Assembly: GCA_021786815.1 (NCBI GenBank)
Contig: JAJYMR010000335.1
Coordinates: forward strand, 1-5,108
Source of the DNA: Deltaproteobacteria bacterium
Lineage (GTDB): Bacteria > Desulfobacterota > Binatia > Binatales > Binataceae
Direction of reading: 5' to 3'
Length of the DNA stretch: 5,108 bases
The position numbers were made by a program, and so were the translations under genes. Within the stretch, counting starts at the first letter, position 1. Every line of letters starts with the position of its first letter. A model generated the notes under the pieces. That model had not been told where the DNA came from. It did no database searches and saw only the letters and a list, made by a program, of their open reading frames with translations. Shown here one piece after another: positions 5,076 through 5,108 of the stretch.

Positions 5076-5108
5076 ATGGGCAAGACTGGCAGGGGCACGG
5101 GTAAGGAG
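5076..5108 (+). CDS. Start of an unidentified gene, cut by the window edge
   Basis: ATG 5076 is preceded by GAGGAGG (5061-5067) with 8 bases between, one of the best Shine-Dalgarno sequences in the window. The 11 visible codons read MGKTGRGTGKE, rich in Gly and Lys, with no stop before the window ends. The frame is also open upstream to a TGA at 4998-5000 and has an alternative GTG at 5004 that overlaps the stop of the deaminase-like fragment, but the ATG is far better supported. Too little is present to suggest a function. The short GKTGRGTGK run should not be taken as a Walker motif. Confidence 0.55.
   Translation, partial: MGKTGRGTGKE

Noticed and set aside
4916..5098. 60-codon minus-strand frame at the right end
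   Set aside because: It lies opposite the strong Shine-Dalgarno sequence and ATG of the gene at 5076 and shows no motif of its own.
4469..5108. Search for a second copy of the tRNA 3' end, insertion-sequence ends or CRISPR repeats
   Set aside because: No repeat of useful length was found by eye. The window may be too short to hold the far end of an element.

Overview
The window looks like chromosome from a GC-rich Gram-negative bacterium. By eye the GC content is about 60-65%, and G or C dominates third codon positions. The protein sequences and the tight nadK-recN pair recall delta-proteobacterial-grade lineages such as Desulfobacterota, Myxococcota or Binatota, but this is a guess. A lipoprotein signal peptide and a REP-like palindrome also fit a Gram-negative host.

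Layout, left to right. Positions 68-940 on the minus strand encode endonuclease IV (nfo), with all nine metal ligands present. A 134-base divergent spacer carries a candidate nfo promoter inside an inverted repeat and a candidate leaderless promoter facing right. Positions 1075-1509 encode a small, unrecognised lipoprotein. NAD kinase (nadK, 1580-2470) follows, then the DNA-repair ATPase RecN (2487-4187) only 16 bases later behind a strong Shine-Dalgarno sequence. A stem-loop plus T-rich tract overlaps the recN stop codon and should terminate the operon. A REP-like palindromic element comes directly after it.

The right end is different. A complete tRNA-Ala (anticodon GGC, G3:U70 pair, encoded CCA) lies at 4392-4468. 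It is followed by about 365 bases with no credible gene, and then by a 58-codon frame at 4834-5010. That short frame closely resembles the extreme N-terminus of anti-phage dCTP/dCMP deaminases (AvcD/DCD-type defence proteins) and then stops, so it appears to be a truncated defence gene. The last 33 bases start another gene at 5076, behind a hairpin and a strong Shine-Dalgarno sequence.

Functionally, nfo (abasic and oxidised-sugar repair), nadK (NADP+ supply for reductive defence) and recN (double-strand-break repair) form a small genome-maintenance neighbourhood, although nfo is transcribed divergently. The tRNA and the decayed defence-gene fragment suggest the edge of an accessory region. 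No integrase, insertion sequence, CRISPR array or att duplication is visible here.
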